Assembly (NCBI RefSeq): GCF_025869345.1
Contig: NZ_JAOZVW010000152.1
Coordinates: forward strand, 1 to 64,000
Direction of reading: 5' to 3'
Length of the DNA: 64,000 bases
Source of the DNA: Sphingopyxis sp.
Lineage (GTDB): Bacteria > Pseudomonadota > Alphaproteobacteria > Sphingomonadales > Sphingomonadaceae
Part shown: positions 25,655 to 33,095 of the stretch, one piece after another
Numbering within the stretch: position 1 is the first letter of the stretch
Layout of the letters: each line of letters opens with the position of its first letter
Translations under genes and position numbers: made by a program
Notes under the pieces: generated by a model
Told to the model about the DNA's origin: nothing
Databases searched by the model: none
What the model saw: only the letters and a program-made list of their open reading frames with translations

Positions 25655-26026
25655 GTGCCGGTCACGGGATGGAAACTCGCTCCCGCAAGCCGCGAGTTCC
25701 TCGTCGACATCTTCCCGCCGCGCTGGCGGGACCTCGTGGGTGATCATGTGACGCTAAACGCGCAAGCTTCGCGCCGTGACCCACCGCCGCCCGCGGCGGA
25801 TGCCGCCGTCATCGGACATGCCGATGACGGCGAAGGGCTCGAAGCACTGGTCGTCGCCATCAACGGCCGGGCCGACCGGCCCGACGGCAGTATTTTTCAC
25901 ATCACCTGGTCGCTCGACCGCGAGAATGGTCGCAAGGCGTCCGAGAGCAATGCCCTCATCGCTGAGGGCGGTTGGCGCCCGCTCGCAGCGCCGATCGCGA
26001 TCGAGCTGATGCCCGCGCGCTTTTGA
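25655..26026 (+). CDS. Conserved hypothetical protein
   Basis: A 123-residue protein of unknown function. Its GTG start is supported by GAGGAGAGG just upstream. Around residues 88-107, FHITWSLDRENGRKASESN stands out as a likely conserved core. No signal peptide or membrane segment is visible. It begins 11 bp after the hemerythrin stop and its own stop overlaps the next start (TGATG), so it belongs to an operon with both neighbours. Confidence 0.6.
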   Translation: MPVTGWKLAPASREFLVDIFPPRWRDLVGDHVTLNAQASRRDPPPPAADAAVIGHADDGEGLEALVVAINGRADRPDGSIFHITWSLDRENGRKASESNALIAEGGWRPLAAPIAIELMPARF

Positions 26027-26859
26027 TGCGGCTGTTTCTTGACTGTGACGGCGTGCTCGCCGACTTCGAGAGCCGCGCGGGCGAAATCCTCGGCATGCAT
26101 CCGCGCGCTTTCGAGAAAAGACGCGGCCTGCCGACTTTCTGGCGCGAGCTCGCGCGCGCGCCCGACTTCTACGCGACCCTGCCGCTGCTCCCCGGGGCGC
26201 GGCGCCTGCTCGAGGCGGTTCGCCATCTTGACCCGGTCATCCTCACCGGCTGTCCGCGCGGCGGCTGGGCGGAGGCACAGAAAGTGCGCTGGGCAGCCGA
26301 ACATTTCCCCGGCACGCGGATCATTACGTGCATGGCCGCCGACAAGCGTCGACACGGAGCGCGCGGCGATGTTCTCGTCGACGACACCCTCAAGCACCGG
26401 CATCTTTGGGAGGCAATGGGCGGGACGTTCGTGCACCATCGCGGCGTTTGCAGAACCCTAGATGCACTTCGCAACCTTGGCTTGGACGTTCGCGATCCCC
26501 TTGGTCGGCTGGAGGCGGCAACGGCCTCTCCAGGTGGCGCAAATTTACGCCAAGCCGTTGAAGGAGGCGGAACATTCAGTCAGGGAAAGCGTCCTTTTCA
26601 TGCCTATCCCCCAGGCAGTTTGGAAGAGGAGAGCATCATGTCTCAGAATAACCAGCAGGGCGGCAATCAGCCCAATCAGAATCCCGGCCAGCAGGAACAG
26701 CAGGACGGTCAGCGCCAGAACCAGCAGGGCCAGAACCCTGGCCAGGGCGGCCAGCAGGAACAGCAAGACCAGCAGCGGCGCCAGCCGGGTCAGGACAATG
26801 GCCAGGGCAACCGGGACAATCAGGCCGGGCGCGACGACGAGAGGCGTCAGAACCGCTAA
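26026..26859 (+). CDS. HAD-family phosphatase fused in frame to a Gln-rich tail
   Basis: A 277-residue open frame. Residues 1-150 form a HAD-superfamily domain like the 5'(3')-deoxyribonucleotidases: DCDGVLADF (motif I with both aspartates), TGCPRGGW (motif II), and VDDTLKHRHLW (motif IV). After about residue 160 the frame continues without a stop through linker-like sequence into a Gln/Asn/Gly-rich segment from residue 205. That segment has its own ATG and ribosome site at 26638. I suspect two genes in one frame after loss of the HAD stop, but a true fusion cannot be excluded. The start overlaps the preceding stop (TGATG). Confidence 0.65.
   Translation: MRLFLDCDGVLADFESRAGEILGMHPRAFEKRRGLPTFWRELARAPDFYATLPLLPGARRLLEAVRHLDPVILTGCPRGGWAEAQKVRWAAEHFPGTRIITCMAADKRRHGARGDVLVDDTLKHRHLWEAMGGTFVHHRGVCRTLDALRNLGLDVRDPLGRLEAATASPGGANLRQAVEGGGTFSQGKRPFHAYPPGSLEEESIMSQNNQQGGNQPNQNPGQQEQQDGQRQNQQGQNPGQGGQQEQQDQQRRQPGQDNGQGNRDNQAGRDDERRQNR
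26569..26593 (+). promoter_or_regulatory. EcfG-like promoter inside the HAD frame
   Basis: GGAAC-N16-CGTC, with a perfect -35 element and one mismatch in the -10 element of the EcfG consensus, 45 bp before the ATG at 26638. It supports separate transcription of the Gln-rich gene. Confidence 0.4.
26638..26859 (+). CDS. Gln/Asn/Gly-rich small protein (internal start)
   Basis: A 73-residue low-complexity protein read from an internal ATG in the HAD frame. GAGGAG lies 7 bp before the ATG. It is built of repeats around NQQGGNQ, NPGQQEQQDG and NQQGQNPGQGG, with Asp and Arg at the end, so it is almost certainly disordered. An EcfG-like promoter lies upstream and a strong terminator follows, which favours an independent stress gene. 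Function unknown; a role as a hydrophilic stress protectant is a guess from composition. Confidence 0.6.
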   Translation: MSQNNQQGGNQPNQNPGQQEQQDGQRQNQQGQNPGQGGQQEQQDQQRRQPGQDNGQGNRDNQAGRDDERRQNR

Positions 26860-26895
26860 AACCGACGCCGACAAAGGACTTGCGGGTCCTCACCG

Positions 26896-26928
26896 AGCCG
26901 GGCCGCATTGATGCGGTCCGGTTCTTTT
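26896..26928 (+). terminator. Rho-independent terminator
   Basis: 11-bp arms (CCGGGCCGCAT and ATGCGGTCCGG, pairing fully if one G-U is allowed) around a 2-bp loop, followed by TTCTTTT. It is about 40 bp downstream of the Gln-rich gene stop and ends the hemerythrin-to-Gln-rich unit. Confidence 0.8.
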
Positions 26929-27069
26929 ATGCGGTCGGATTTTTCAGGGCACACAAGCGCCTATCCACGGTCATACACGCTGCGGTTTCAGAATCGGCTC
27001 TTGGCAATCCGGTAATGGCGATTATAGCGCCCAGCGGCCGGAAAAGACCGGCTTCTCAGGAGATGATTT

Positions 27070-27345
27070 ATGAACCACGCCGACCTTTCGGACAGCGTCG
27101 CAACGTCGCTCGGTCTCTCGAAGGCCGAGGGCAAGAAGGCCGTCGAGGCGGTGTTCGCCGCAATCGCCGACGCGGCCGCCAAGGGAGAAGAGGTTTCGGT
27201 CAGCGGCTTCGGCAAGTTCAAGGTTTCGACGTCGGCCGCGCGCGAGGGTCGCAACCCTGCAACGGGTGCGACCATGCAGATCGCAGCAAAGACGAAGCTC
27301 GGTTTCTCGGCCGCCAAGGCGGTCAAGGATCGCCTCAACGGCTGA
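27070..27345 (+). CDS. HU family DNA-binding protein
   Basis: A 91-residue HU/IHF-type nucleoid protein. It has the standard N-terminal helices (MNHADLSDSVATSLGLSKAE), the dimer core GEEVSVSGFGKFKV, and the DNA-binding arm REGRNPATGATMQI near residues 58-71. The arm carries the Arg-Asn-Pro that intercalates in the minor groove. CAGGAGATG provides the ribosome site. In alphaproteobacteria, extra HU paralogues often lie among stress genes, as this one does. I cannot say if this is the housekeeping copy. Confidence 0.93.
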   Translation: MNHADLSDSVATSLGLSKAEGKKAVEAVFAAIADAAAKGEEVSVSGFGKFKVSTSAAREGRNPATGATMQIAAKTKLGFSAAKAVKDRLNG

Positions 27346-27667
27346 GCCGGTGGTCCCGCTGGCTACCCGGCGGGACGGCCGCGCGGCGGCGCTGCGGAGC
27401 GCGGCTGCTGATGAGCGTGCTCTGGCCTCGCGGGCTCGGGCAGGGGTCGCGCTTCACTCGGGCCGCGCGAGCGAACTTGGGCTCGCTATCCTTGCGGGGC
27501 GGCCGCCCTTGGCCCGCATCGCACGCCGCCCCGCGGCGGGCTCGCCAAGAGCACGTCATCTGGCCCTTCGGGCCGCGCCCGCTTCGCGGACCTAAGGGAC
27601 GGAAAGGGAGGGCGGGGCAACATCGGGGCCGCTCGGGCATTGTCTGGATAGCAAAGGAGCTTCCAGC
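27346..27667. other. GC-rich intergenic region with hairpins
   Basis: This 322-bp gap contains several inverted repeats. GTCCCGC/GCGGGAC (27353-27376) lies right after the HU stop and may act as a weak terminator, though it has no T-tract. A 12-bp perfect palindrome is at 27497-27508, and GGCCC/GGGCC is at 27562-27574. No protein gene is supported. It could be a dispersed intergenic repeat, but that cannot be judged from one copy. Confidence 0.45.
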
Positions 27668-28225
27668 ATGGCCGACACCAGATTATCCGACCGCCGCATC
27701 CTTATCATGGCAACCGACGGGTTCGAACAGTCCGAACTCGAAGTGCCGCTCGAGCGTCTCGAGGCGGCCGGCGCCGACGTCGACATCGCCTCGATCGGCA
27801 CGGACGACATCACCGGCTGGGACAAGGACGATTGGGGCGGTGAGGTCGAGGTCGATCTCAAGATCGCCGATGTCCATGTCGACAATTATGATGCTCTCGT
27901 CCTCCCGGGCGGCCAGATCAACCCCGATCTTCTCCGCGTCGAGCCCGACGCGATCGCGCTCATCAAGGCGTTCGCCGCGGCGGGCAAGCCAGTGGCGGCA
28001 ATTTGCCATGCACCTTGGTTGCTCGTCGAAGCGGGGCTTGCGAAGGGCCGCCGGCTCGCCACCTACAAGTCGATCCGCACCGACGTCGCCAACGCCGGCG
28101 CCGAGGTGGTCGACGAGGCGGTGGTCGTCGCCGGCAATATCATCACCAGCCGCTGCCCCGACGACCTCCCGGCCTTTTGCGACGCGATCGTGGCGGCGCT
28201 GAGCGAGGCCGGTGCGCCGGCTTGA
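27668..28225 (+). CDS. DJ-1/PfpI family protein
   Basis: A 185-residue type 1 glutamine-amidotransferase-like protein of the DJ-1/PfpI family. The nucleophile elbow AICHAPW carries the Cys near residue 116. Earlier motifs are ILIMATDGFEQSELEVP near 12-28, with the conserved Glu, and VLPGGQINPD near 78-87. Relatives act as stress proteins, deglycases or peptidases, and the exact activity cannot be read from sequence. The start has AAAGGAG 8 bp upstream. It heads the run of small stress-type genes. Confidence 0.9.
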   Translation: MADTRLSDRRILIMATDGFEQSELEVPLERLEAAGADVDIASIGTDDITGWDKDDWGGEVEVDLKIADVHVDNYDALVLPGGQINPDLLRVEPDAIALIKAFAAAGKPVAAICHAPWLLVEAGLAKGRRLATYKSIRTDVANAGAEVVDEAVVVAGNIITSRCPDDLPAFCDAIVAALSEAGAPA

Positions 28226-28313
28226 CCGGGCCAGTCGCTCGCCGCTTTCGGCAAGCGCAACCCCGCGCCATAGCGGAGCGTCTCGCTTTCATGGCAAAAA
28301 TTGGAGATGCACG

Positions 28314-28505
28314 ATGAGCGATCACAGCAGTCGCGATGACGGGACGCAAACAGGCCCGGGAGAACAGATACGACCGAAAAGGGACACAAAGGACCGCGAC
28401 CCGGGCTCGCCCGGCAGCGGCCGCGCTGGCGGACGGCCCACCGAGGACGATATCGCTAAGCGGGCCGATAAGGACGGCGCACGCCACAGCGGAGGTGCAA
28501 AATGA
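28314..28505 (+). CDS. Small hydrophilic protein
   Basis: A 63-residue, very hydrophilic protein rich in Gly, Asp, Lys and Arg (DRDPGSPGSGRAGGRPTEDD is typical). It has no domain and is probably disordered. GGAG precedes the ATG by 8 bp, and its stop overlaps the next start (ATGA), so it is translated with the following gene. Function unknown. Confidence 0.6.
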   Translation: MSDHSSRDDGTQTGPGEQIRPKRDTKDRDPGSPGSGRAGGRPTEDDIAKRADKDGARHSGGAK

Positions 28506-29008
28506 GCGAGTTTCGAAAGGTTCGCGAGGTTCCGACCGAAGTCACGAAGAACCCCAATGTCTCGACCGAAAATCAGCCCGAAGGCTCGGCCCGTCGGCCG
28601 AGCGATACGCTCGACCGCTTACCCGCTCGGGATTCCCAAAGCGGCGGCGGCATTCCGGAGAATTACAATCCCGCGAGCGGCACGCGCATCAGCGGGGAAA
28701 AAGACACGCGCGGGGGCCGCGAGGGCGAAGGAGCGTCGCGGCATGATGCTGACATGGCGGGCAATGGAGAGATATGGGATCAGCGCGGAACGCTGACTCT
28801 CGCACATGACGAGAGCGACGGTTCCGAAGTTCCTCCGCTTCGGGAAGAACTCCCGGCGCCGCGCCCGCTGCGCGAGATTCTCGCGCGGTTCGCGGCGGCA
28901 CCCGTGGCCGAGCGCGAGCGTTACAGCCTGATCCTCGAGAGCGGGCAGGCATTTTCATCCGATGATATCAGCGCGATGCTCGGCCGGGATGATTCCCCAT
29001 TCCGCTGA
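28502..29008 (+). CDS. Hypothetical protein, disordered N-terminus
   Basis: A 168-residue protein of unknown function. Residues 1-120 are low-complexity and polar (NPNVSTENQPEGSARRPSD, SGGGIPENYNPASGTRISG). The C-terminal 50 residues (LREILARFAAAPVAERERY, then LESGQAFSSDDISAML) look like a short helical domain. It overlaps the preceding gene by 4 bp and ends 22 bp before the NTF2-like start, so the three form a likely operon. Confidence 0.6.
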   Translation: MSEFRKVREVPTEVTKNPNVSTENQPEGSARRPSDTLDRLPARDSQSGGGIPENYNPASGTRISGEKDTRGGREGEGASRHDADMAGNGEIWDQRGTLTLAHDESDGSEVPPLREELPAPRPLREILARFAAAPVAERERYSLILESGQAFSSDDISAMLGRDDSPFR

Positions 29009-29030
29009 AAGGCTTTTGTCTGGAGTTACT

Positions 29031-29408
29031 ATGCAGGATGAACCCATTGTAGAGGCGGAGTCCGCATTGCGAGCAGCTATGCTGGCGGGCGATATCACGG
29101 CGCTCGACGCGTTGCTCGACGACGGCCTCTGTTTCACCGATCAGGCGGGCAATCGCCTGTCGAAGGCCGACGATCTCGCCGCGCATCGCTCGCGACGGCT
29201 TGAGCTCAAGACGATCGATCTTGTCGGTCCGACCGACATTCGCCGCTGGGGTGATTGCGCGACCGTTTGCGTGGCAGTCGATCTCGCCGGTTTTTTCGAT
29301 CGCGAAAGCTTCTTCGGCCGCTTCGCCTATTCGCGGGTCTGGCACGAGCGCGATGGCCGCTGGCGCGTCGTTCTCGCGCATTGCTCGCCGCTTCCGGCCA
29401 CGGGTTGA
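29031..29408 (+). CDS. NTF2-like (SnoaL/DUF4440-type) protein
   Basis: A 125-residue single-domain protein of the NTF2-like cone fold. It shows EAESALRAAMLAGDITALDA, a catalytic-pocket-type stretch LCFTDQAGNRLSKADDL, and the late YSRVWHERDGRWRVVLAHCS that is diagnostic for the DUF4440-like group. Such proteins bind small molecules or act as minor hydrolases, and the ligand cannot be predicted. The ATG at 29031 follows TGGAG. Confidence 0.75.
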   Translation: MQDEPIVEAESALRAAMLAGDITALDALLDDGLCFTDQAGNRLSKADDLAAHRSRRLELKTIDLVGPTDIRRWGDCATVCVAVDLAGFFDRESFFGRFAYSRVWHERDGRWRVVLAHCSPLPATG

Positions 29409-29462
29409 CCCGGCTGCAACCTCAAGTCCCCGGGGGCGTTTGTTCGGCAAAGGAGTGATGTC

Positions 29463-29642
29463 ATGGCAGACGACAAAAATGAAGTGGGCGCGGCGGACCG
29501 CAGCCGGATCAGTCTCGGCGAAGACTATGAAGTCCGCGACTGGATCGCCTCGCTCGGTGTGAGCGAGCAGGAGCTGCGCGAGGCGGTGGGCGCCGTCGGC
29601 AATTCCGCCGACGCAGTGCGCGCCTATCTGAAAAAGACGTGA
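29463..29642 (+). CDS. DUF3606-like small protein
   Basis: A 59-residue protein too short for most gene finders. It reads DRSRISLGEDYEVRDWIASL, then GVSEQELREAVGAVGNSADAV, the pattern of the DUF3606 family of small helical stress proteins. The ATG follows GGAGTGATGTC. Its TGA overlaps the start region of the next gene. Function unknown. Confidence 0.7.
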   Translation: MADDKNEVGAADRSRISLGEDYEVRDWIASLGVSEQELREAVGAVGNSADAVRAYLKKT

Positions 29643-29644
29643 CG

Positions 29645-29914
29645 ATGGCGAGCGAGTTCGACCGCGCGATGACCTCGCCACTCGAGCGCGTGGCGCGCGT
29701 GCTCGCGGGTCATGCACTGAGTCGTAATGCCGAGGGCGATATGCCGTCGGCCGCCGATGCGGTCGATGCGCTCTGGGGCGAGTATAGCGACGCGGCGCTC
29801 GCCGTGCTTCATACCCTCCGCGAGCCGAGCGCGGCGATGCTCGCCGTCGGCGATGCCGGTATTTGGGACCGTATGATCCATGCCGCGATCGAGGAAGAGA
29901 CGATTTCGGATTGA
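29645..29914 (+). CDS. Hypothetical small protein
   Basis: An 89-residue protein with no recognised domain. It is helical and Ala-rich with conserved-looking ERVARVLAGHALSRNAEG near the N-terminus and an acidic end (AAIEEETISD). The start is the ATG at 29645; a GTG at 29639 overlapping the previous stop would add two residues. It belongs to the run of short co-oriented genes from 28314 to 30509. Confidence 0.6.
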   Translation: MASEFDRAMTSPLERVARVLAGHALSRNAEGDMPSAADAVDALWGEYSDAALAVLHTLREPSAAMLAVGDAGIWDRMIHAAIEEETISD

Positions 29915-29944
29915 CGTGCGAGCGGCCTGAACGGAGGAGTTTGG

Positions 29945-30208
29945 ATGGCGAATGGTTGGGCGCGTGACGGCGCCGTACAGGAGCAGATCGACGACACGGT
30001 TGCCGACGCGGTAAAGCTTGCGCGGCTTCGGCTCGCCGTGGGCATCGGCACCGAATTTTGCGAAGACTGCGGCGAGCGCATTCCGGAAGCGCGGCGCAAG
30101 GCCCTCCCGGCAAGCCGGACGTGCGTGCGCTGCCAGTCGGTCCGCGACGCTCAACGGCGGCAAGCCGGGATCAACCGCCGCGGCAGCAAGGACAGCCAGC
30201 TTCGCTGA
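29945..30208 (+). CDS. DksA/TraR C4 zinc-finger protein
   Basis: An 87-residue protein ending in a DksA/TraR-type zinc finger: C38-x2-C41 in EFCEDCGERIP and the second pair in TCVRCQSVRD (C60, C63), followed by a basic tail. The N-terminal half is a single helix, so it is a short TraR-like form. Full-length relatives bind the RNA polymerase secondary channel and modulate the stringent response; a similar role here is inferred. GGAGG is the ribosome site. Confidence 0.82.
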   Translation: MANGWARDGAVQEQIDDTVADAVKLARLRLAVGIGTEFCEDCGERIPEARRKALPASRTCVRCQSVRDAQRRQAGINRRGSKDSQLR

Positions 30209-30251
30209 CGGTGCGGAGACGCCGCCTGATTTTCTAGCGATGGGGGTGAGG

Positions 30252-30509
30252 ATGGCGACCGACTATAAGCGCGGGCGACGCGACGGGCTTCGGCTCGCGC
30301 TTGCCATCCTCTCCGCCGAGGAAGAAAAATGGGAGGCGCTGCTTGGCGGGAGCCGGGCCTGGCGAACGAACAGGGATCGCGAGGTTCGGCACAAGGCGCT
30401 CCAGGTCGCGCAGAAGCGACTCCAAACCGCGCTGAACAAGCTCGCTCTCTTCGATCGCGAGGCATCCGATGCCGAGCTCGCGGTCGCACTCGCCAAGATC
30501 GGGCTGTAA
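30252..30509 (+). CDS. Hypothetical small helical protein
   Basis: An 85-residue basic, helical protein (RRDGLRLALAILSAEEEKWE, then LQVAQKRLQTALNKLALF) with no known family. The ATG at 30252 follows GGGGTGAGG; an ATG at 30240 is also in frame. It is the last of the run of small genes and is followed by a candidate EcfG-like promoter for the next gene. Confidence 0.55.
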   Translation: MATDYKRGRRDGLRLALAILSAEEEKWEALLGGSRAWRTNRDREVRHKALQVAQKRLQTALNKLALFDREASDAELAVALAKIGL

Positions 30510-30559
30510 CGGACTTCGGCACGCTTTGTCGCAAAGCCGCGTTTGCCGCGATGGACGGG

Positions 30560-30584
30560 GCAACTACTGGGTGGCTGGCTCGTT
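30560..30584 (+). promoter_or_regulatory. EcfG-like stress promoter
   Basis: GCAAC-N16-CGTT, the same variant as at 25078-25102, one base from the EcfG consensus, about 52 bp upstream of the DUF2383 gene start. Confidence 0.45.
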
Positions 30585-30636
30585 GCTTTGTGAGACGCCG
30601 GTTATGGGGCCGGCCCGCTCCCCGAAAGGAATGCTC

Positions 30637-31092
30637 ATGTTCGATAACAAGAATATCGCAACGCTGAACTCCCTCATCGCGACCACGCTCGACAGCGTCG
30701 ATGGCTATCGCAAGGCGGCCGACGAGGCCAATGCCGCGAAGTTCAGGGAGATTTTCCTGAGTCGTGCCACCGAGCGGCAGACCGTCGTCACCGACTTCCA
30801 GGCGAAGGTGCGCGAGCTCGGCGGCAATCCCGAAGATGACGGAACGGTGCTTGCCTCGGCGCATCGCGCCTTTCTCGGCCTTCGCGACAAGCTCACCGGC
30901 GCGCGCGACGATGACGCGGTGATCGCGGAGGCCGAACGCGGCGAAGATCATATCAAGTCGAAATTCGAGAGCGCACTCGGCGACACCGATCTCGACCCCG
31001 CCGTTCGTCAGTTCATAGAAACAGGCTACGCCTCGGTTCGCGCGGGCCACGACCAGATGTCGGCGCTAAAGCATGGGCTGGACGCTAGCTGA
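30637..31092 (+). CDS. DUF2383 (ferritin-like, PA2169-type) protein
   Basis: A 151-residue ferritin-like helical protein. It shows NIATLNSLIATTLDSVDGYR and ANAAKFREIFLSRATERQTV at the N-terminus, then RELGGNPEDDGT and SAHRAFLGLRDKLTG, the standard order of DUF2383. The family is common in the alphaproteobacterial general-stress regulon, and no activity has been established. Its start is the ATG at 30637 after GAAAGGA (an ATG 6 bp upstream is possible). An EcfG-like promoter precedes it and a strong hairpin follows. Confidence 0.87.
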   Translation: MFDNKNIATLNSLIATTLDSVDGYRKAADEANAAKFREIFLSRATERQTVVTDFQAKVRELGGNPEDDGTVLASAHRAFLGLRDKLTGARDDDAVIAEAERGEDHIKSKFESALGDTDLDPAVRQFIETGYASVRAGHDQMSALKHGLDAS

Positions 31093-31119
31093 TCGTTTAC
31101 GACAGCTAGTTCACTTGTC

Positions 31120-31145
31120 GACGGCCCCGGATCACAGGGGCCGTC
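31120..31145 (+). terminator. Perfect hairpin, likely terminator
   Basis: GACGGCCCC and GGGGCCGTC form 9-bp perfect arms around an 8-bp loop, 28 bp after the DUF2383 stop. No T-run follows, so it may stall or protect the transcript and not be a textbook terminator. Confidence 0.55.
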
Positions 31146-31434
31146 TACCATACACGCGACATTGGAGGGCCGAGCGTGTGGGTGAAGAAAAAACTCAGCG
31201 CGACGACGATGCTGTTCACTTTCGGCGCCGTATGCCGGCTTCGTGCTGCTCGAACTGGAACCGGGTGTTCTCGGCGGTCGTGGCATGGGGCGATCGCTGA
31301 AGCCAGGTCGCAAACCGTGCGACATCGCGAAGATTGTTACGCTGCGTCTCCCGCCCGAATCTGCGGATCGACATGTCGTCGATCAGGCGCTGGCGTAGCG
31401 GACTGATCGGGCCAATCTGAATAAACTCGTTCAT
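31145..31434 (-). pseudogene. Truncated, frameshifted tyrosine recombinase (integrase)
   Basis: The N-terminal piece of a XerC-type integrase. The first frame encodes the SAM-like DNA-binding domain (PISPLRQRLIDDMSIRRFG, then ATWLQRSPHATTAE) and runs into an altered end near 31216. The adjacent frame continues the match for about 20 residues (KVNSIVVALSFFFTHTLG) to a stop at 31145. The whole catalytic domain is missing. It marks a past mobile-element insertion. Confidence 0.7.
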
Positions 31435-31437
31435 CGT

Positions 31438-31462
31438 TCGACTCCTCAGGAAAAGGAGTCGA
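31438..31462 (-). repeat. Inverted repeat over the integrase ribosome site
   Basis: TCGACTCCT and AGGAGTCGA (9-bp arms, 7-bp loop) lie just upstream of the integrase remnant ATG. The AGGAG ribosome site of the minus strand is inside one arm, so folding would hide it. Confidence 0.45.
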
Positions 31463-31585
31463 GAGGCGCTGCCTGCGGCAGCCAACGTGCACTCAGGCGC
31501 CGCGCTCGCCGGGGCGCTCTCCATCGCCCCTAGCGCCCTCGGTCGATCCCGTAATGATTACCGTCGTGCCCGCCAATCCCGGCGG

Positions 31586-32299
31586 TCATGCTCCAAAACC
31601 TCCATCAATTGTGAGGAGCGCGCCCGTGATAAAACCTGCCTCCTCTCCCGTCAGATAGGCGACCAGCGAAGCAATTTCTTCAGGTTTTCCATGGCGCTTG
31701 ATCGCCATGAAACTGTGCATCAATTCGGCCATCGGACCGTCGGCAGGGTTCATATCGGTGTCGATCGGCCCCGGCTGGATGACGTTGACGGTGATGTCGC
31801 GCTCGCCGAAATCGCGTGCAAGTCCGCGCACCATGCCCTGCAAGGCCGACTTGGTCAGCGCATAGGCCGCGCCACCGGCAAAGGGCATGCGGTCGCCGTT
31901 CACCGAACCGATGACAATGATTCGGCCTCCGTCGGGCATTTTTCGTGCCGAGTCGACGGCCGCGTGATAGGGGGCTCGAACGTTGAGATCGATCATGTGG
32001 TCGACAGCGACCGGATCGAGATCGTGGGGATGGCCCATGACAAGCGCCCCCGCATTGACGACGAGTATGTCGAGCGGCGGCGTTGCGTCAATCAGGCGCC
32101 GCAGACTCTCTCTTTGCGAGGCATCGGAGAGCACAGCCAAGGCCCCGGTTTGCGATGCCACCGCCGTCGCGGCTTCGGCCGACCCAGCATAGGTGAAAGT
32201 GACGTGAAGCCCATCGGAGACCAGCCTGCGGACGATCGCAGCGCCGATCCCCCGGCTGCCTCCCACGACCAGGGCAGATTTTGCGGCTTGTGCAGACAT
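31586..32299 (-). CDS. SDR family oxidoreductase
   Basis: A 237-residue classical short-chain dehydrogenase/reductase. It has the cofactor loop VVGGSRGIGAAI near 12-23, NAGAL near 82-86, the catalytic Ser in VIGSVNG, and the Tyr-Lys pair in AAYALTKSAL near 149-158. It uses NAD(P)H; substrate unknown. The ATG at 32299 is divergent from the AraC-type gene at 32496, with 196 bp between them, so that regulator likely controls it. Confidence 0.9.
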   Translation of the reverse strand: MSAQAAKSALVVGGSRGIGAAIVRRLVSDGLHVTFTYAGSAEAATAVASQTGALAVLSDASQRESLRRLIDATPPLDILVVNAGALVMGHPHDLDPVAVDHMIDLNVRAPYHAAVDSARKMPDGGRIIVIGSVNGDRMPFAGGAAYALTKSALQGMVRGLARDFGERDITVNVIQPGPIDTDMNPADGPMAELMHSFMAIKRHGKPEEIASLVAYLTGEEAGFITGALLTIDGGFGA

Positions 32300-32495
32300 G
32301 ACGCTTGTCCTTTTCTGACGAGATTGCGCGAGGCTGCCATCGGCGAAGCCCGAAGCCTTGCAAAAAACTCTGAGTTTTTGTGCGAGAGTGTCGGCCCGGC
32401 GGCTCGATGACGAAAATTGCGTGCGGGCAGGGGCGCACAGCGAAACGCAACAATTTTTAACGGCTCTTTTCTTGCAGCCCTCGATTTCCCCGCGA

Positions 32496-33092
32496 ATGAT
32501 CGCAACACGCATTCAACTGGTCGAGGGGGAAGCCCCAGTGAAAGATGTGACGGTACTTCTTCAAGGACACGACGGCCGACGCTTCGATGCTACGGTTCTC
32601 GGCCAATTGCGGCTTGCGGCGGCCTCCGCATTTCGAGATCCGGGGGCGACGCACCGACGTCTCGAAGACCTAATCGCCAGACTGGCTACGCCGATGTCGA
32701 CCGTCGACCGTCATGGGGCGGGTCCGATCGCAAGTGGGCTTGCGCCTTGGCAAGCCAAGCGCGTGCGTGATCTTGTCGAACGCGACCTGGACCGCGCGTT
32801 GAGTGTCAAGCATCTGGCGGACACTGCACGCTTGAGCGAAAGCTACTTCTTTCGAGCCTTTCGTGGTTCGTTTGGAATGGCGCCGCACTCGTTCATCATG
32901 CTGCGCCGCGTCGAGCGCGCAAAGGAGTATCTGCGATCGGGCCAGGAGCCGATTGCGCAGATCGCGCTTTCGTGCGGCTTCTGCGACCAGGCGCACCTGT
33001 CCCGCGCATTTTCGAGGCATTTCGGAATATCGCCCAGCGCTTGGCGCAGACAGCACGGGCATGCCGTAACGTTCAGTCCCGCTTCCGCTTAA
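32496..33092 (+). CDS. AraC family transcriptional regulator
   Basis: A 198-residue regulator. The C-terminal 100 residues form the AraC double helix-turn-helix (DLDRALSVKHLADTARLSES, then EPIAQIALSCGFCDQAHLSR and FGISPSAWRR). The N-terminal half (about 1-90) has no clear ligand domain and is short, so effector binding is uncertain. It is divergent from the SDR gene and probably regulates it. Translation could start at another codon because the frame is open to 32358. Confidence 0.85.
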   Translation: MIATRIQLVEGEAPVKDVTVLLQGHDGRRFDATVLGQLRLAAASAFRDPGATHRRLEDLIARLATPMSTVDRHGAGPIASGLAPWQAKRVRDLVERDLDRALSVKHLADTARLSESYFFRAFRGSFGMAPHSFIMLRRVERAKEYLRSGQEPIAQIALSCGFCDQAHLSRAFSRHFGISPSAWRRQHGHAVTFSPASA

Positions 33093-33095
33093 GCC

